Shown here piece by piece: positions 1 through 8,100 of a stretch of 64,000 nucleotides of DNA. The position numbers and the translations under genes were made by a program. Location: assembly GCA_035690865.1 (NCBI GenBank), contig DASSKE010000001.1:62001-126000 (forward strand). Reading direction: 5' to 3'. The DNA is from CAMLQK01 sp035690865. Lineage in GTDB: Bacteria; Patescibacteriota; Saccharimonadia; Saccharimonadales; UBA4665. Numbering within the stretch: position 1 is the stretch's first letter; every line of letters begins with the position of its first letter. Under the pieces are notes generated by a model. The model saw nothing but the letters and a program-made list of their open reading frames with translations, made no database searches and was not told the DNA's origin.

Positions 1-395
1 CCAACATTAGTTTTAAACATCATATTAAATTGGCGTGGCTCGCCGAAGGTGCCGGTTTTACCGCAGCTCGGGCATTTAGAAGTGTCGATTTTATCAGCAC
101 GGAAGCGACTATGGCAGTTACTGCATTCTACAAGCGGGTCGGTAAAAGTATCAACGTGGCCACTAGCCTGCCAAACTTTTTGGTTCATTAAAATAGCCGC
201 GTCAATGCCAAACATGTCGTCACGCTCTTCGACAAACATTTTCCACCATGCCTGCATAATATTGCGCTTTAGCTGCACCCCGAGCGGACCGTAGTCCCAG
301 GTCCCTGCCAAACCACCGTAAATTTCGCTTCCCTGGTATATAAAACCACGGCGTTTACATAGGCTGACAATATCTTCGAGGCTTACTTCTTTCAT
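1..395 (-). CDS. glyS: Glycyl-tRNA synthetase, N-terminal part (cut by window edge)
   Basis: This is the first 132 codons of the single-chain dimeric (alpha2) class II glycyl-tRNA synthetase, which charges tRNA-Gly in the cytoplasm. The visible N-terminus has the family's YGGLAGTWDYGPLG motif (residues 26-39) and a four-cysteine metal knuckle at C91, C94, C108 and C111. The gene continues to the left of position 1. The ATG at 395 sits 8 bases after an extended -10 (TGG-TATAAT on the minus strand, 404-412), so the mRNA leader is at most one or two bases and no Shine-Dalgarno sequence is present. It is divergent from the unknown gene at 425. Identity is confident from motifs; only the 5' part can be judged. 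Confidence 0.93.
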   Translation of the reverse strand, partial: MKEVSLEDIVSLCKRRGFIYQGSEIYGGLAGTWDYGPLGVQLKRNIMQAWWKMFVEERDDMFGIDAAILMNQKVWQASGHVDTFTDPLVECSNCHSRFRADKIDTSKCPSCGKTGTFGEPRQFNMMFKTNV

Positions 396-403
396 AAGTT
401 CAG

Positions 404-418
404 ATTATACCATATTAT
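404..418. promoter_or_regulatory. Interleaved divergent promoters for glyS and the gene at 425
   Basis: On the minus strand TATAAT (409 to 404) is preceded by TGG, an extended -10, and lies 8 bases from the glyS ATG. On the plus strand TATTAT (413-418) lies 6 bases from the ATG at 425. Only 29 bases separate the two start codons, so both promoters must use the same DNA and both transcripts would be essentially leaderless. No good -35 is seen for the plus-strand gene. Confidence 0.55.
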
Positions 419-424
419 AGATGC

Positions 425-1081
425 ATGATACGACCCTCAGTAGAGATGCGCTTTCAGGCTATGCAAGCGTTCCAGCACCCTTTAGAAAGTTTTGGCGGCG
501 AGGCAGTTTCTGCCGACGTTAGGCGGCTATTACTAGGCAGTTCAATGTATGCGCTATACAGGCCGCACGCTAAGGCCGGCCATGCTGAGCTTGAAGAAAC
601 CGGCGTGGTCTTAGCGCAAAGTATAGGCAGCGCACTGGCCAAGCATGACGTCCTTATGGCGATGCACACGGATGAATGGGAGCTCAAAGGCTCCTTTGAC
701 TCGACCGTTAACTACCGTACATCACGGCAGCCCAGCTTCACGGTAGCCACAGTACTAGACGGACGCTGTCGCGTATCACTCACTCAGGCAACTGCCGTGC
801 TAGACGAAGGGTATGCTGACGATACTGCTACCTTTAGGTCGCACCAGCAAGTTATGAACGAAAATTGGAGGATGACCCGCATGGATCCGAATATTGCTTC
901 TAGCCAGCTCCACCAGGCCGACATGGGTCCTGGCAGCTCCCTGCTCTTTGTTTCTTCACGCGGCGATAGAACAAGCCCGCAAGGTATGTGGCACAGCTTT
1001 GTACCGCTTTCGCCTGACGTTCGCGTTATGGGTCATACGATGTCTACACTCTATGCTGAAGCTCGTAAAACCGGCGAATAA
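425..1081 (+). CDS. Hypothetical protein, 218 aa
   Basis: I do not recognise this protein. It is soluble, with no signal peptide or membrane segment, and has an alanine/serine-rich N-terminal half and a more beta-like C-terminal half containing FTVATVLDGRCRVSLTQA. The ATG at 425 is 6 bases after a plausible -10 (TATTAT, 413-418), which suggests a leaderless mRNA. Its 3' end runs 38 bases into the 3' end of recO on the opposite strand, so the two convergent transcripts overlap. It is likely a real lineage-specific gene because the reading frame is intact and packed between essential genes. Confidence 0.6.
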   Translation: MIRPSVEMRFQAMQAFQHPLESFGGEAVSADVRRLLLGSSMYALYRPHAKAGHAELEETGVVLAQSIGSALAKHDVLMAMHTDEWELKGSFDSTVNYRTSRQPSFTVATVLDGRCRVSLTQATAVLDEGYADDTATFRSHQQVMNENWRMTRMDPNIASSQLHQADMGPGSSLLFVSSRGDRTSPQGMWHSFVPLSPDVRVMGHTMSTLYAEARKTGE

Positions 1082-1742
1082 GCGGTAGGCACTCCGTTGC
1101 AGCCTGAGCCGTTCCCTGCACGCTAGCGATAGCTTCAGGCAAATGAGGGCCAGCCGCAAGTCGTAAGAATTTTATGTGCTGCGCACGCATCATGCCGCTT
1201 GCCGGGTCGTGTTCAAAAGCCATAGCATCGGTATCAAAACGATAGTTTCGTGACGCGTCAAGTGGTTGGCCGTTGGCCTCAGTCTGCAAGTTTGGCATGT
1301 GACCACCCATTCGTAAAACTTGCATACGGAACCAGCTGGCTATTATGTCTGGTGCAACACTCAGAGTATTAAGTGCCTTAAAGGCATTTTCGAGCAGCGC
1401 AAAATATTCTGGCTCAGTTTGATCTTCGGTAGCTTTATTAAGCAATGCAATAAGCTCATACCCTAACATTGTGCGCGTTAAATCTTGCACGATGTGCCCG
1501 TAATGAGTGCCGAGACGCGTCGAAATAACGGTACCAATTTCGCTACGCGGCGTTTTTATAAACGTTACGTCGCTTACGCTAAAAAGCTCTATGCCGCCTG
1601 CCAGTTTTGACTTAATGCGGCGCACACCTTTAGCTATTAAGCGCAATTTACCATACTCTGGTGTTAAGAGGGTTAAAATGCGATCGGCCTCGCCAAAATC
1701 TGTGCGATGCAACACTATCGCTGGCGTCACAAGCTGCTTCAT
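1044..1742 (-). CDS. recO: DNA repair protein RecO
   Basis: RecO mediates RecA loading onto SSB-coated single-stranded DNA in the RecFOR pathway and anneals complementary strands. The N-terminal OB-fold carries the family signature around residues 8-40 (VLHRTDFGEADRILTLLT, then GKLRLIAKGVRR). The C-terminal helical domain lacks the four-cysteine zinc knuckle found in many RecO proteins. At 232 aa it is near normal length. Its ATG overlaps the stop of the upstream receiver-domain gene as ATGA, so the two are translationally coupled. The 3' end overlaps the convergent gene ending at 1081. Confidence 0.9.
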   Translation of the reverse strand: MKQLVTPAIVLHRTDFGEADRILTLLTPEYGKLRLIAKGVRRIKSKLAGGIELFSVSDVTFIKTPRSEIGTVISTRLGTHYGHIVQDLTRTMLGYELIALLNKATEDQTEPEYFALLENAFKALNTLSVAPDIIASWFRMQVLRMGGHMPNLQTEANGQPLDASRNYRFDTDAMAFEHDPASGMMRAQHIKFLRLAAGPHLPEAIASVQGTAQAATECLPLIRRFYELQHRV

Positions 1743-2125
1743 GCACCATTCCTTTGCCCGTGGTGCTGGATGCTTTGCAAGAGTTGCTGGAGCGTTGTGC
1801 TGGGTTTGTAGAGCCAGTCGACCACACCATATTCGCGATGCAGTATTTCTTTAACGTCGCCTCTGCCGTGCGGCATAACATACGTATGAAAAATGACCGG
1901 CACATGCGCCCACTCGCTATACGATCTGAACTCCTGCAAAAAAGCGATGCCGTTTTGGCCCGGAAGCTGCAATTCCATAACAACAATATGCGGGCGGGTA
2001 TTATCGGCTAACGCTACAGCATGCTGACTGCTGGTAGCGTGATCTATGCTGTGGCCGTCGGCAACTGCAGCTCTTACGTAAGCGCTTCCCAAAAGCGTGT
2101 CGGGTTCAATGAGTAGGATATGCAT
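1739..2125 (-). CDS. Stand-alone receiver domain with Glu in place of the phosphoacceptor Asp
   Basis: This 128 aa protein is a CheY-like receiver domain with no output domain. Acidic residues E7 and D9 and the switch lysine K107 (in LYKPSTT) are present, but the phosphorylatable aspartate is replaced by E51 in the sequence VVMELQLPGQNG. In characterised receivers an Asp-to-Glu change can mimic the phosphorylated state, so this protein may be constitutively active or signal by binding alone; that is inference. It sits 2 bases downstream of a histidine-kinase-like gene that has lost its own phosphoacceptor, and overlaps recO by ATGA. The three genes look like one operon. Confidence 0.8.
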   Translation of the reverse strand: MHILLIEPDTLLGSAYVRAAVADGHSIDHATSSQHAVALADNTRPHIVVMELQLPGQNGIAFLQEFRSYSEWAHVPVIFHTYVMPHGRGDVKEILHREYGVVDWLYKPSTTLQQLLQSIQHHGQRNGA

Positions 2126-2127
2126 GA

Positions 2128-2841
2128 TTACACCAGTTGGAGCTGTTGACTGGGCTGGAGGGTAATTGCCAGACCCATCTCCTTTTTATGTTTACTTACG
2201 CGCACTTGGGCGTCCATTGCCTGAGCGAGCGCCGCTGCCACAAACACCCCGGCGCCGCTGCCAGCCATGGTCTGGATGGGCTGAGTAGCCCGGCCACGCA
2301 GTGCCAATGCCTGGCGCCATTCGGCTGCTGTCAAATCACTCAGGCCATATAGCCCGGCCACAATGCCCCGGGCATTCTTATGCACGCTTAGGGTCATTTG
2401 GCGACGCTTTTGCTGGGCGGCAATTCCTTCTACCAGAGCCAGTCCCAAACTGGATAACGCCGCAGAAAGTGCTTGGCGATGCGCCATAACCGGTTCATAG
2501 CGACCATCAACAGCTATATCAACACTCACACCATAGTGCCGGGCAAAGTCGCGGACGGCATGAGCAGTATCAACAAGCGACGAGGCAACCGATACGGGCT
2601 CTAATGGCAGCTCCTGCTGTTGGGCCAGCAACGTAAGGCCAAACATATAATTATCGAGTAATGTCAGCGCTGCCTTTGATTGAGCGCGAACCAGCTCAGG
2701 CGTTAGTGCTGAAGGGTCGATTTGAGCCAGCTCAGCGTATCTACGCAAAATAGTTAGTGGCTGTTTAAGCTGCTGCGCAACAGAAATAAGCAACGTAGCG
2801 TCGCCATTTTGGTCACACACACTTTGTCTTACCACTGTCAA
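2128..2841 (-). CDS. Degenerate histidine kinase-like protein (pseudo-kinase)
   Basis: The 237 aa protein resembles the HisKA plus HATPase_c core of a sensor kinase. The H-box aligns as AQQLKQPLT (residues 22-30) against the usual SHELRTPLT, so the phosphorylated histidine is Q23. The ATPase region keeps a G2-like stretch (GSGAGVFVAAALAQAMDA), but the N-box asparagines and the DxG of the G1 box are not recognisable. It has no sensor or membrane segment. The start drawn is TTG at 2841; a GTG at 2835 is an alternative with better spacing from the upstream GAGAGGG. It is probably partner to the equally degenerate receiver downstream, perhaps as a scaffold or ATP-independent switch. Confidence 0.7.
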   Translation of the reverse strand: MTVVRQSVCDQNGDATLLISVAQQLKQPLTILRRYAELAQIDPSALTPELVRAQSKAALTLLDNYMFGLTLLAQQQELPLEPVSVASSLVDTAHAVRDFARHYGVSVDIAVDGRYEPVMAHRQALSAALSSLGLALVEGIAAQQKRRQMTLSVHKNARGIVAGLYGLSDLTAAEWRQALALRGRATQPIQTMAGSGAGVFVAAALAQAMDAQVRVSKHKKEMGLAITLQPSQQLQLV

Positions 2842-2909
2842 AAACCCTCTCGCAACTTGTTCTTCTACAAGAAGTATACGCTACAGCGCTGGCTTTTACT
2901 ACCGCTGAG

Positions 2910-3581
2910 CTACGGGGTAAATACGAGGTTCGGCAGAATAATATTACGGAAGTCTGGCAAATAGTTTGTTGACTCTGTCGAAACTTTAAGTGTCATATTG
3001 CGCAATGGCATGATAATCATTTCGCCATTTTTGTTCTGCTCAATTTTACCGGTTATGCGAGCGCCAATAACGCTTGTAACTTTAGGAAAACTGTATGGCG
3101 TAATAGTAAGGCCACCGGATTCCACCTGGCTTGTGTACTGCTGCAATGACTGGTCATAACTTTGTTGCACGAGCTGGATGCGCAAAGCGAATACCTGGCC
3201 GGTGCCTGCCGCGTCAGGAACAAAATCAGGCTGGAAATAGCCATTGAGCGGCTGAGCTGAACTGTTCTCTTGCACATAAGCACTCCACGTTTTGGGGTAC
3301 TGCACGGTTACAGAACCAAAAGCAGCAGGTCCTACGTATTTTTTGAGCGGATTTTTTTCTTGCTCAGCAAATGTCTTGGCGTCGGCTGCTGCGGTTCGCT
3401 TTTGAGCAGCTTCTACGGCGGCGGCAACTTTTTGATCGCTATTATATTTGTAGTCCTGACGGTCGTTAAAGGCCCAGTAGCCAAAAAAGGCAGCCCCTAA
3501 AAGAAACACGCTCACCACAATAAGTGGGATAAGCATAATGTTAATTGCCCCGGCAGCAGAAAGCTTCTTCATATCGCTCAT
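2910..3581 (-). CDS. Membrane-anchored hypothetical protein, 223 aa
   Basis: A short cytoplasmic N-terminus is followed by one strongly hydrophobic helix (about residues 14-36), then an Ala/Lys-rich coiled segment (about 46-78) and an extracellular beta-rich domain of about 140 residues. The outer domain includes FGSVTVQYPKTWSAYVQ and DFVPDAAGTGQVFALRIQLV, reminiscent of PsbP/lipocalin-like surface domains, but I cannot assign a family. It follows the membrane-bound methyltransferase gene by 6 bases and probably shares its transcript with that gene and xseB. Confidence 0.65.
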   Translation of the reverse strand: MSDMKKLSAAGAINIMLIPLIVVSVFLLGAAFFGYWAFNDRQDYKYNSDQKVAAAVEAAQKRTAAADAKTFAEQEKNPLKKYVGPAAFGSVTVQYPKTWSAYVQENSSAQPLNGYFQPDFVPDAAGTGQVFALRIQLVQQSYDQSLQQYTSQVESGGLTITPYSFPKVTSVIGARITGKIEQNKNGEMIIMPLRNMTLKVSTESTNYLPDFRNIILPNLVFTP

Positions 3582-3587
3582 GGTAAC

Positions 3588-4124
3588 TTAGTTTTTATTT
3601 TGCCGCAAGGTCCGCGTGTGCTTAGACTTGCCACTACCACCGTATTCATACAAAAAGACGCCATTAAATTTAGAAACTGGCGGTTTGCCCGGAATAAAAA
3701 AGGCAAAGCTTGCCAACTTAACCGGCTTGGTACGCCAAACATTGATGCGCTTGTCGAGACGCTCCATTTGGCGCTGAATCAAAAACGTAAAGATGCCGTC
3801 TGCTTCTGGCCAACGGGCCTTCCACATGTCGTCCCATATAAATGTCACCTGGCTCCGATAATGCCAGCAGCGCAAACGGGCAATAATAATGAGGAACGGG
3901 TTCAGCTCCACGCCAACAACTTTAAGCCCTCTTTCGGCGGCAGCTTTAGCTACGCGACCATCGCCCGAACCAAGCTCAAGCAGCGTCTGTCCGGGCTTAA
4001 GATCGAGCATATCGAGCGCAGTTTGCACCTGCTTGCTTAAGGTGGGCACGAATGGTGGACCAACAAACACCACAATGCCAAAAGTAATAATAAGGATGAT
4101 AATGATTAATACAACCAGATCCAC
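3588..4124 (-). CDS. Membrane-anchored class I SAM-dependent methyltransferase
   Basis: The N-terminus is one long hydrophobic helix (VLIIIILIITFGIVVFVG), followed by a short Rossmann-fold methyltransferase domain. Motif I is LLELGSGDGRV and the acidic end of strand 2 is VVGVELNP; a likely motif IV is WDDMWK. At about 178 aa the domain is minimal and the substrate is unknown. I prefer the GTG start at 4124 because AGGGG lies 7 bases upstream; a TTG at 4145 would add MRRRGSI and overlap xseB by 17 bases. Gene neighbours (xseB upstream, a surface protein downstream) give no clear substrate. A small membrane-tethered methyltransferase could act on lipids or membrane proteins. Confidence 0.7.
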   Translation of the reverse strand: MDLVVLIIIILIITFGIVVFVGPPFVPTLSKQVQTALDMLDLKPGQTLLELGSGDGRVAKAAAERGLKVVGVELNPFLIIIARLRCWHYRSQVTFIWDDMWKARWPEADGIFTFLIQRQMERLDKRINVWRTKPVKLASFAFFIPGKPPVSKFNGVFLYEYGGSGKSKHTRTLRQNKN

Positions 4125-4128
4125 GATG

Positions 4129-4344
4129 CTACCCCTGCGCCTCAAGTTTTATTTTTTTGAGAGTTACCTCTGCGGCTGCCACATGGTCCTCCAGCTTTGC
4201 CACCAAGGCTATGCCCTCTTCGTATAGCTTCATCGCGTCGGTAACGGATATATCTGGCTGCTGCAAGGCTGCGAGCACTTCCTCTAATTTACTATTAAGT
4301 GTTGTGTACTCGCTCACCTCGGCGGGTGGTATTTGTTTAGTCAT
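4129..4344 (-). CDS. xseB: Exodeoxyribonuclease VII small subunit
   Basis: XseB is a small helical protein, several copies of which bind XseA to form exonuclease VII, which degrades single-stranded DNA from both ends. The 71 aa sequence shows the family pattern LNSKLEEVLAALQQPDISV followed by AMKLYEEGIALVAKLEDHV. The ATG at 4344 is chosen because GGGAG lies about 9 bases upstream and the residues before it do not fit the family. xseA is not adjacent but lies about 6.6 kb away on the same strand (10962-12104). Confidence 0.88.
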   Translation of the reverse strand: MTKQIPPAEVSEYTTLNSKLEEVLAALQQPDISVTDAMKLYEEGIALVAKLEDHVAAAEVTLKKIKLEAQG

Positions 4345-4454
4345 GTATGGTCTCCCTGTGGCCCCAGAATGTTTGCTAATGCGGAGCCTGTACTTGTTCT
4401 TTAACTGTATCACTTGTTGTGCAAAAAATGTAGCCCCATAAAGCCTGGAGATAG

Positions 4455-4483
4455 TTGCTTGATTGCAAAGAAAATTGTATAAT
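4455..4483 (+). promoter_or_regulatory. Promoter with leaderless start for the gene at 4490
   Basis: TTGCTT (4455-4460), a 17-base spacer, then TATAAT (4478-4483). The -10 ends 6 bases before the ATG at 4490, placing the transcription start on the A of the start codon. The TATAAT would fall inside the coding region of any longer reading, which rules out an upstream TTG at 4463. Confidence 0.75.
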
Positions 4484-4489
4484 ATACGT

Positions 4490-5218
4490 ATGTATTACCC
4501 TCTGGCACGGCACCCCTTTGTCCAGGAGTACCCCACTATGCAATTGGCGCAAGACCTGCTGGCCTACACGGGTCATTTGGCCAAAATAAATAAAGAAATC
4601 GTTGGAGAGCACAAAAAGGATCCGTACGGTCTTATTATTGGTGATGATGTCTCGGCGCGCATTCCTACTCTTATTACTCATAGGTTCTTGCGCCTGGGGC
4701 TCGCTGACAAGCGAGTGAGCGAAGTACCGCAAACACGCTTTATGGCATCTGGCAGCCTCCCCGAGGACCAAAAAGCCCTGGAGGAGACCTGGCAAGACAA
4801 CTTACAAACACGAGCCGGCGAGCTTTTGGGGCAAGTCTCTGTTGCAAATGTGTTAATTATTACTGAGTCGCAGCCAGCCGAAGATAGCGTCAGCATTCCC
4901 CGAATGATGCAAGCATTTGCTGCCCATGGTGCACGTACCAGTTATAAGGTGACTAAAACGGCCTACCTGGGTGACTGGGCTATAGCTGCTGATGAGCGAG
5001 ACTTTGTAGGCTTTGAAAAAGTTCGTCCCGAAGCTATTAGCCGCACCCAAACACCCCTCCACCCGCAAAAGATCGCAGCTTTTCGTGGCTTTTTACGTGA
5101 TTACACCGATAGCCTTTACCGCCAGGCCTTTGGTCCGATAAAACCGGGCCGGCGGCAGCATAAAAATGTCCTTGAGCCAAACGACGCGGCTGCACGTTAC
5201 CGGCGCTTCGGAATATAG
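4490..5218 (+). CDS. Hypothetical protein, possibly phosphoribosyltransferase-like
   Basis: This 242 aa soluble protein is not one I can name. Two stretches, YGLIIGDDVSARIPTLI (about residues 43-59) and VLIITESQPAEDSVSIPRMM (about 122-141), sit where the dimer-interface strand and PRPP loop occur in phosphoribosyltransferases, but the classic double-acidic PRPP motif is not intact, so the fold call is weak. The ATG at 4490 is set by the promoter: TATAAT ends 6 bases upstream, giving a leaderless mRNA. It is divergent from xseB and followed after a short gap by the GT-C glycosyltransferase gene. Confidence 0.55.
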   Translation: MYYPLARHPFVQEYPTMQLAQDLLAYTGHLAKINKEIVGEHKKDPYGLIIGDDVSARIPTLITHRFLRLGLADKRVSEVPQTRFMASGSLPEDQKALEETWQDNLQTRAGELLGQVSVANVLIITESQPAEDSVSIPRMMQAFAAHGARTSYKVTKTAYLGDWAIAADERDFVGFEKVRPEAISRTQTPLHPQKIAAFRGFLRDYTDSLYRQAFGPIKPGRRQHKNVLEPNDAAARYRRFGI

Positions 5219-5286
5219 ACTGTCTAGTAATAGCCGCCCAACGTATGCTTAAATATGAGCAACAATTATGGGGGAATTTCCGCATC

Positions 5287-6867
5287 ATGCGCATTGCAAA
5301 GAAACATTGGTTTTTTATAGCCACGTGCCTGCTTTTTATCGTTACCGCCGTCACGTTAGTATTGACCGTTTTTGGCCATCAGCTTAACCCCGACGCGACT
5401 TCGTACTTCACTATCGCACAAAAGTACGCCCACGGTGATCTGCGTCATGCCATAAATGGCTATTGGGGGCCATTACTCTCCTGGATGCTTGTACCTGCTG
5501 TTTGGCTGGGAATAAGCCTTACTGTTGCCGGTAAATTAGTGCTTGTGTTGTTTGGATGCGGCATTCTTGCAACCCTGTACTGGTTTTTGGAATCGCGTGG
5601 CGTGGCTCGCACAGTAACACATTTTATATGTTTGGCTGCGGCAATTATCCTCCTTCCATGGAGTGTTACCTCAGGTATTACACCCGATATTCCATTAGTA
5701 TTCTTTACACTGTTGTTCGCCACCATCTTTAGCTCTTTTATCGCGGCGCCCACGCAGCGTCTGGCCATTATACTCGGCATCATTGGCGCACTATTGTATT
5801 ACACCAAAGCATTCGGCTTTTATTTGTTTATTGCTATTGTGGCCCTGGTTGCGCTCTGGCAGTGGCGCGTTAGTAAACAATCACTTACCCGGCTGAGTAA
5901 ACAATACGCGCCGCTCATAATTGTTTTTGGTGTGCTCACCCTGCCCTTCATTGGCATTATCTCCGTTAAATATCACCAACTGACTATTAATAACGCCGGG
6001 AGCTACAACCAGCACGTTGTTGGCCCTAAGAGCTTCCCCATGGGGCAACCTATAGATTATATGGGTCAGTTACCACCGCCTAATGACACTGCCGTAAGCG
6101 CATGGGAAGACCCCACTATTTTTACTCAGCTGCTGCCCAGCTGGAATCCGCTGCATTCGCGCACTAATCTCGGTTACTTTATAAACGACATCTTCTACAC
6201 AAATATACTAACGATTATCCGCTCTTACGCTAGCATGCCAGTGGTCATTTCTGCCGGGCTCTTAGTGCTCTGGATAGGCTGTTTTGGCCGAAGCCAATAT
6301 AGCCGCGAGTACCGGCTTTTTGCTCTTATTTGCGGTGTAAGCATTGCCGCATACGCCAGCGTATTTGTGGTACAGCGCTACCTATGGCCCACAATGATCC
6401 TGGGCGTTGCAGGCCTCGGACTGTGGCTTGGAAGCGCGGTAAAGAATAAACTCCTGACTAGCAGACAGCTTGTTGCCGGCGGACTGCTAGGCTGCTTATG
6501 CCTAGGCCTTATTACCGGCTACAGCATTAGCGGTCAGGCGAACCCTAACCTCGGCGTATATAACACCGCACAAAAACTGCAGCCTTTGATTCCTGAACGC
6601 AGCAAGGTAATGTCCGACAACTTTGCCGTGTCGATACAAACCTGTTACTACCTTAACTTGAGCTGCTATAACGTAATGGCACCGCCGGAACCAAAAGACT
6701 TTCCAACATACCACAAGCAGCTGAAAGACCTTGGCATCAGCTACTATATTGACTACCACACACGCGAGAACGACGTTATACTCCAAAAACTCACAAAACG
6801 GTACTTTACAAAAGTGCACACCTATACGAGCAAGGGTGTAGTTGTTACGCTCTACAAATTGTCTTAG
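5287..6867 (+). CDS. Polytopic GT-C fold glycosyltransferase (PMT/ArnT-like)
   Basis: About 11-12 hydrophobic helices span this roughly 526 aa protein. After the first helix the first extracytoplasmic loop carries an acidic motif in NPDATSYFTIAQKYAHGD, the position of the catalytic Asp in GT-C enzymes that use polyprenyl-phosphate sugars. A C-terminal soluble tail of about 110 residues follows the last helix, as in the PMT/ArnT families. The ATG at 5287 is favoured over 5245 because the hydrophobic helix then follows a short basic N-terminus (MRIAKKHW) and a GGGGGA stretch precedes it. Its stop overlaps by 4 bases the stop of gtrA on the other strand. With GtrA and the GT2 enzyme it would complete a lipid-linked sugar transfer route to the surface. 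Confidence 0.8.
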   Translation: MRIAKKHWFFIATCLLFIVTAVTLVLTVFGHQLNPDATSYFTIAQKYAHGDLRHAINGYWGPLLSWMLVPAVWLGISLTVAGKLVLVLFGCGILATLYWFLESRGVARTVTHFICLAAAIILLPWSVTSGITPDIPLVFFTLLFATIFSSFIAAPTQRLAIILGIIGALLYYTKAFGFYLFIAIVALVALWQWRVSKQSLTRLSKQYAPLIIVFGVLTLPFIGIISVKYHQLTINNAGSYNQHVVGPKSFPMGQPIDYMGQLPPPNDTAVSAWEDPTIFTQLLPSWNPLHSRTNLGYFINDIFYTNILTIIRSYASMPVVISAGLLVLWIGCFGRSQYSREYRLFALICGVSIAAYASVFVVQRYLWPTMILGVAGLGLWLGSAVKNKLLTSRQLVAGGLLGCLCLGLITGYSISGQANPNLGVYNTAQKLQPLIPERSKVMSDNFAVSIQTCYYLNLSCYNVMAPPEPKDFPTYHKQLKDLGISYYIDYHTRENDVILQKLTKRYFTKVHTYTSKGVVVTLYKLS

Positions 6868-7328
6868 TGGCTGGGCAAGAACCGCTCCAGTGCGTGTGAG
6901 AGCTTTTGGGTAAAGAAGAACCGTCGTGCCCCAAAACTCCAAAAAAATACAATGCACACCGTAAGAATCTTGGAGACAAGGTAAAAAATACCGAGCACTG
7001 ACGTAAAGACCCACATAAAGATGTCGTTAAGCGCCAGAGCAACGAGGCAAATCGCCATAAAGATAGCCAGCTCATGCGAACGCTGGCGCTGCACGCGATT
7101 ACTAAATACCCAAATCGTACTGAGATAATAGTTTACAACTGCCGAAATAGTAAACGAAAGTGTCGCCGACAGTAGATAAAAAAGCCCGGCAAAGTGAGTA
7201 AATACAAACAAAAGGCCAAAGTCAAAAACAAAAGCCACGGCAGCCACAAACCCGTAGCGGATAAATTGGTGGCTCGCCCGATCGGTAGGAGCTATAAAAA
7301 GCGTCTTGAGGTGTTGTTTAACGGCCAT
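6864..7328 (-). CDS. GtrA family membrane protein
   Basis: Four hydrophobic helices and the pattern FIRYGFVAAVAFVFDFGLLFVFTH followed by NYYLSTIWVFSN identify the GtrA family, small proteins thought to flip or help transfer polyprenyl-phosphate-linked sugars. At 154 aa it is normal length. The ATG at 7328 overlaps the TAA stop of the upstream GT2 gene (TAATG), so the pair is translationally coupled; an upstream start would lie deep inside that gene. The pairing of GtrA with a dolichyl-phosphate-mannose-synthase-like GT2 is a classic arrangement. Confidence 0.87.
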   Translation of the reverse strand: MAVKQHLKTLFIAPTDRASHQFIRYGFVAAVAFVFDFGLLFVFTHFAGLFYLLSATLSFTISAVVNYYLSTIWVFSNRVQRQRSHELAIFMAICLVALALNDIFMWVFTSVLGIFYLVSKILTVCIVFFWSFGARRFFFTQKLSHALERFLPSH

Positions 7329-8038
7329 TAATCGCTCTTTGTCTTTTTTGCATGAGGCCAGAACCGATTCTTTGCAATCCATAAAGCATGCGAAAAACCT
7401 GTTTTAAAATAATTCTGGTGTGATTCGCCTAAACGTTGGTGCTGGGCAATTGCGTACTCGGCAAAAGCAATCTCCGGGTTGACTGCGGCGTTAATCTTAA
7501 TTTGCGGACTGAGGTTCCAGTCGCCCATGGTCAGAGCCAGCTTATCTTTTATGTCTTTGCGGAACACCCACATGCCAGAAAGAATGTCTTTAATCTTTAC
7601 ACCGTAGAGCACCCGAACTTCGGTATTCAGCATCCACACGCCAGCCTGTAGTTTAAAGGGAATCTTTGTACCATCGAGCAATGGGTAGCGGTTACACGAT
7701 ATAAAATCAAGCTTTTCCTCGAGCAGATGGTCAATAACTGATGCGAGTTCTTCGATTGGATATGTTGCGTCACCATCGGCACCAACAATAATGTCACCTG
7801 TGGCATTTTCGATACCTGTAATGTGCGCAAAGCCGTAGCCTATGCCCTTAATGGTTCGATTATCCTCAACTGCTTTAACGCCCAGTTTTTTAGCAACAGC
7901 CATTGTATCATCTGTAGAAGCGTTGCTTACGACAATCACTTCATCCACAAATTTGGGGATTCTGGCTAATACCTCGTGCAAATGCCCTGCTTCGTTACGA
8001 CACGGCAAACACACCGTAATACGCTTCTTTTTATACAT
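7328..8038 (-). CDS. Family 2 glycosyltransferase, polyprenyl-phosphate sugar synthase type
   Basis: This 236 aa protein has a GT-A fold. The N-terminal nucleotide-binding strand is ITVCLPCRNEAGHLHEVL, followed by EVIVVSNASTDDT and the DxD metal site in GADGDATYP (about residue 90). There are no C-terminal membrane helices, so it resembles soluble DPM1-type enzymes that move a sugar from a nucleotide to polyprenyl phosphate at the inner membrane face. It is coupled to gtrA downstream and lies in a same-strand run with an SDR and a GMC oxidoreductase that may modify sugars or lipids. The donor sugar is not deducible; galU, elsewhere in the window, could supply UDP-glucose. Confidence 0.85.
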   Translation of the reverse strand: MYKKKRITVCLPCRNEAGHLHEVLARIPKFVDEVIVVSNASTDDTMAVAKKLGVKAVEDNRTIKGIGYGFAHITGIENATGDIIVGADGDATYPIEELASVIDHLLEEKLDFISCNRYPLLDGTKIPFKLQAGVWMLNTEVRVLYGVKIKDILSGMWVFRKDIKDKLALTMGDWNLSPQIKINAAVNPEIAFAEYAIAQHQRLGESHQNYFKTGFSHALWIAKNRFWPHAKKTKSD

Positions 8039-8100
8039 AATTACCCATGTTTCATTACCCTCGTCTTAGCAAGAATTGTATCATTTACCAGACGTTTTTT

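Noticed and set aside
4376..4795. Minus-strand frame of 139 codons across the 4490 gene start
   Set aside because: It overlaps the promoter and first third of the plus-strand gene and has no family features.
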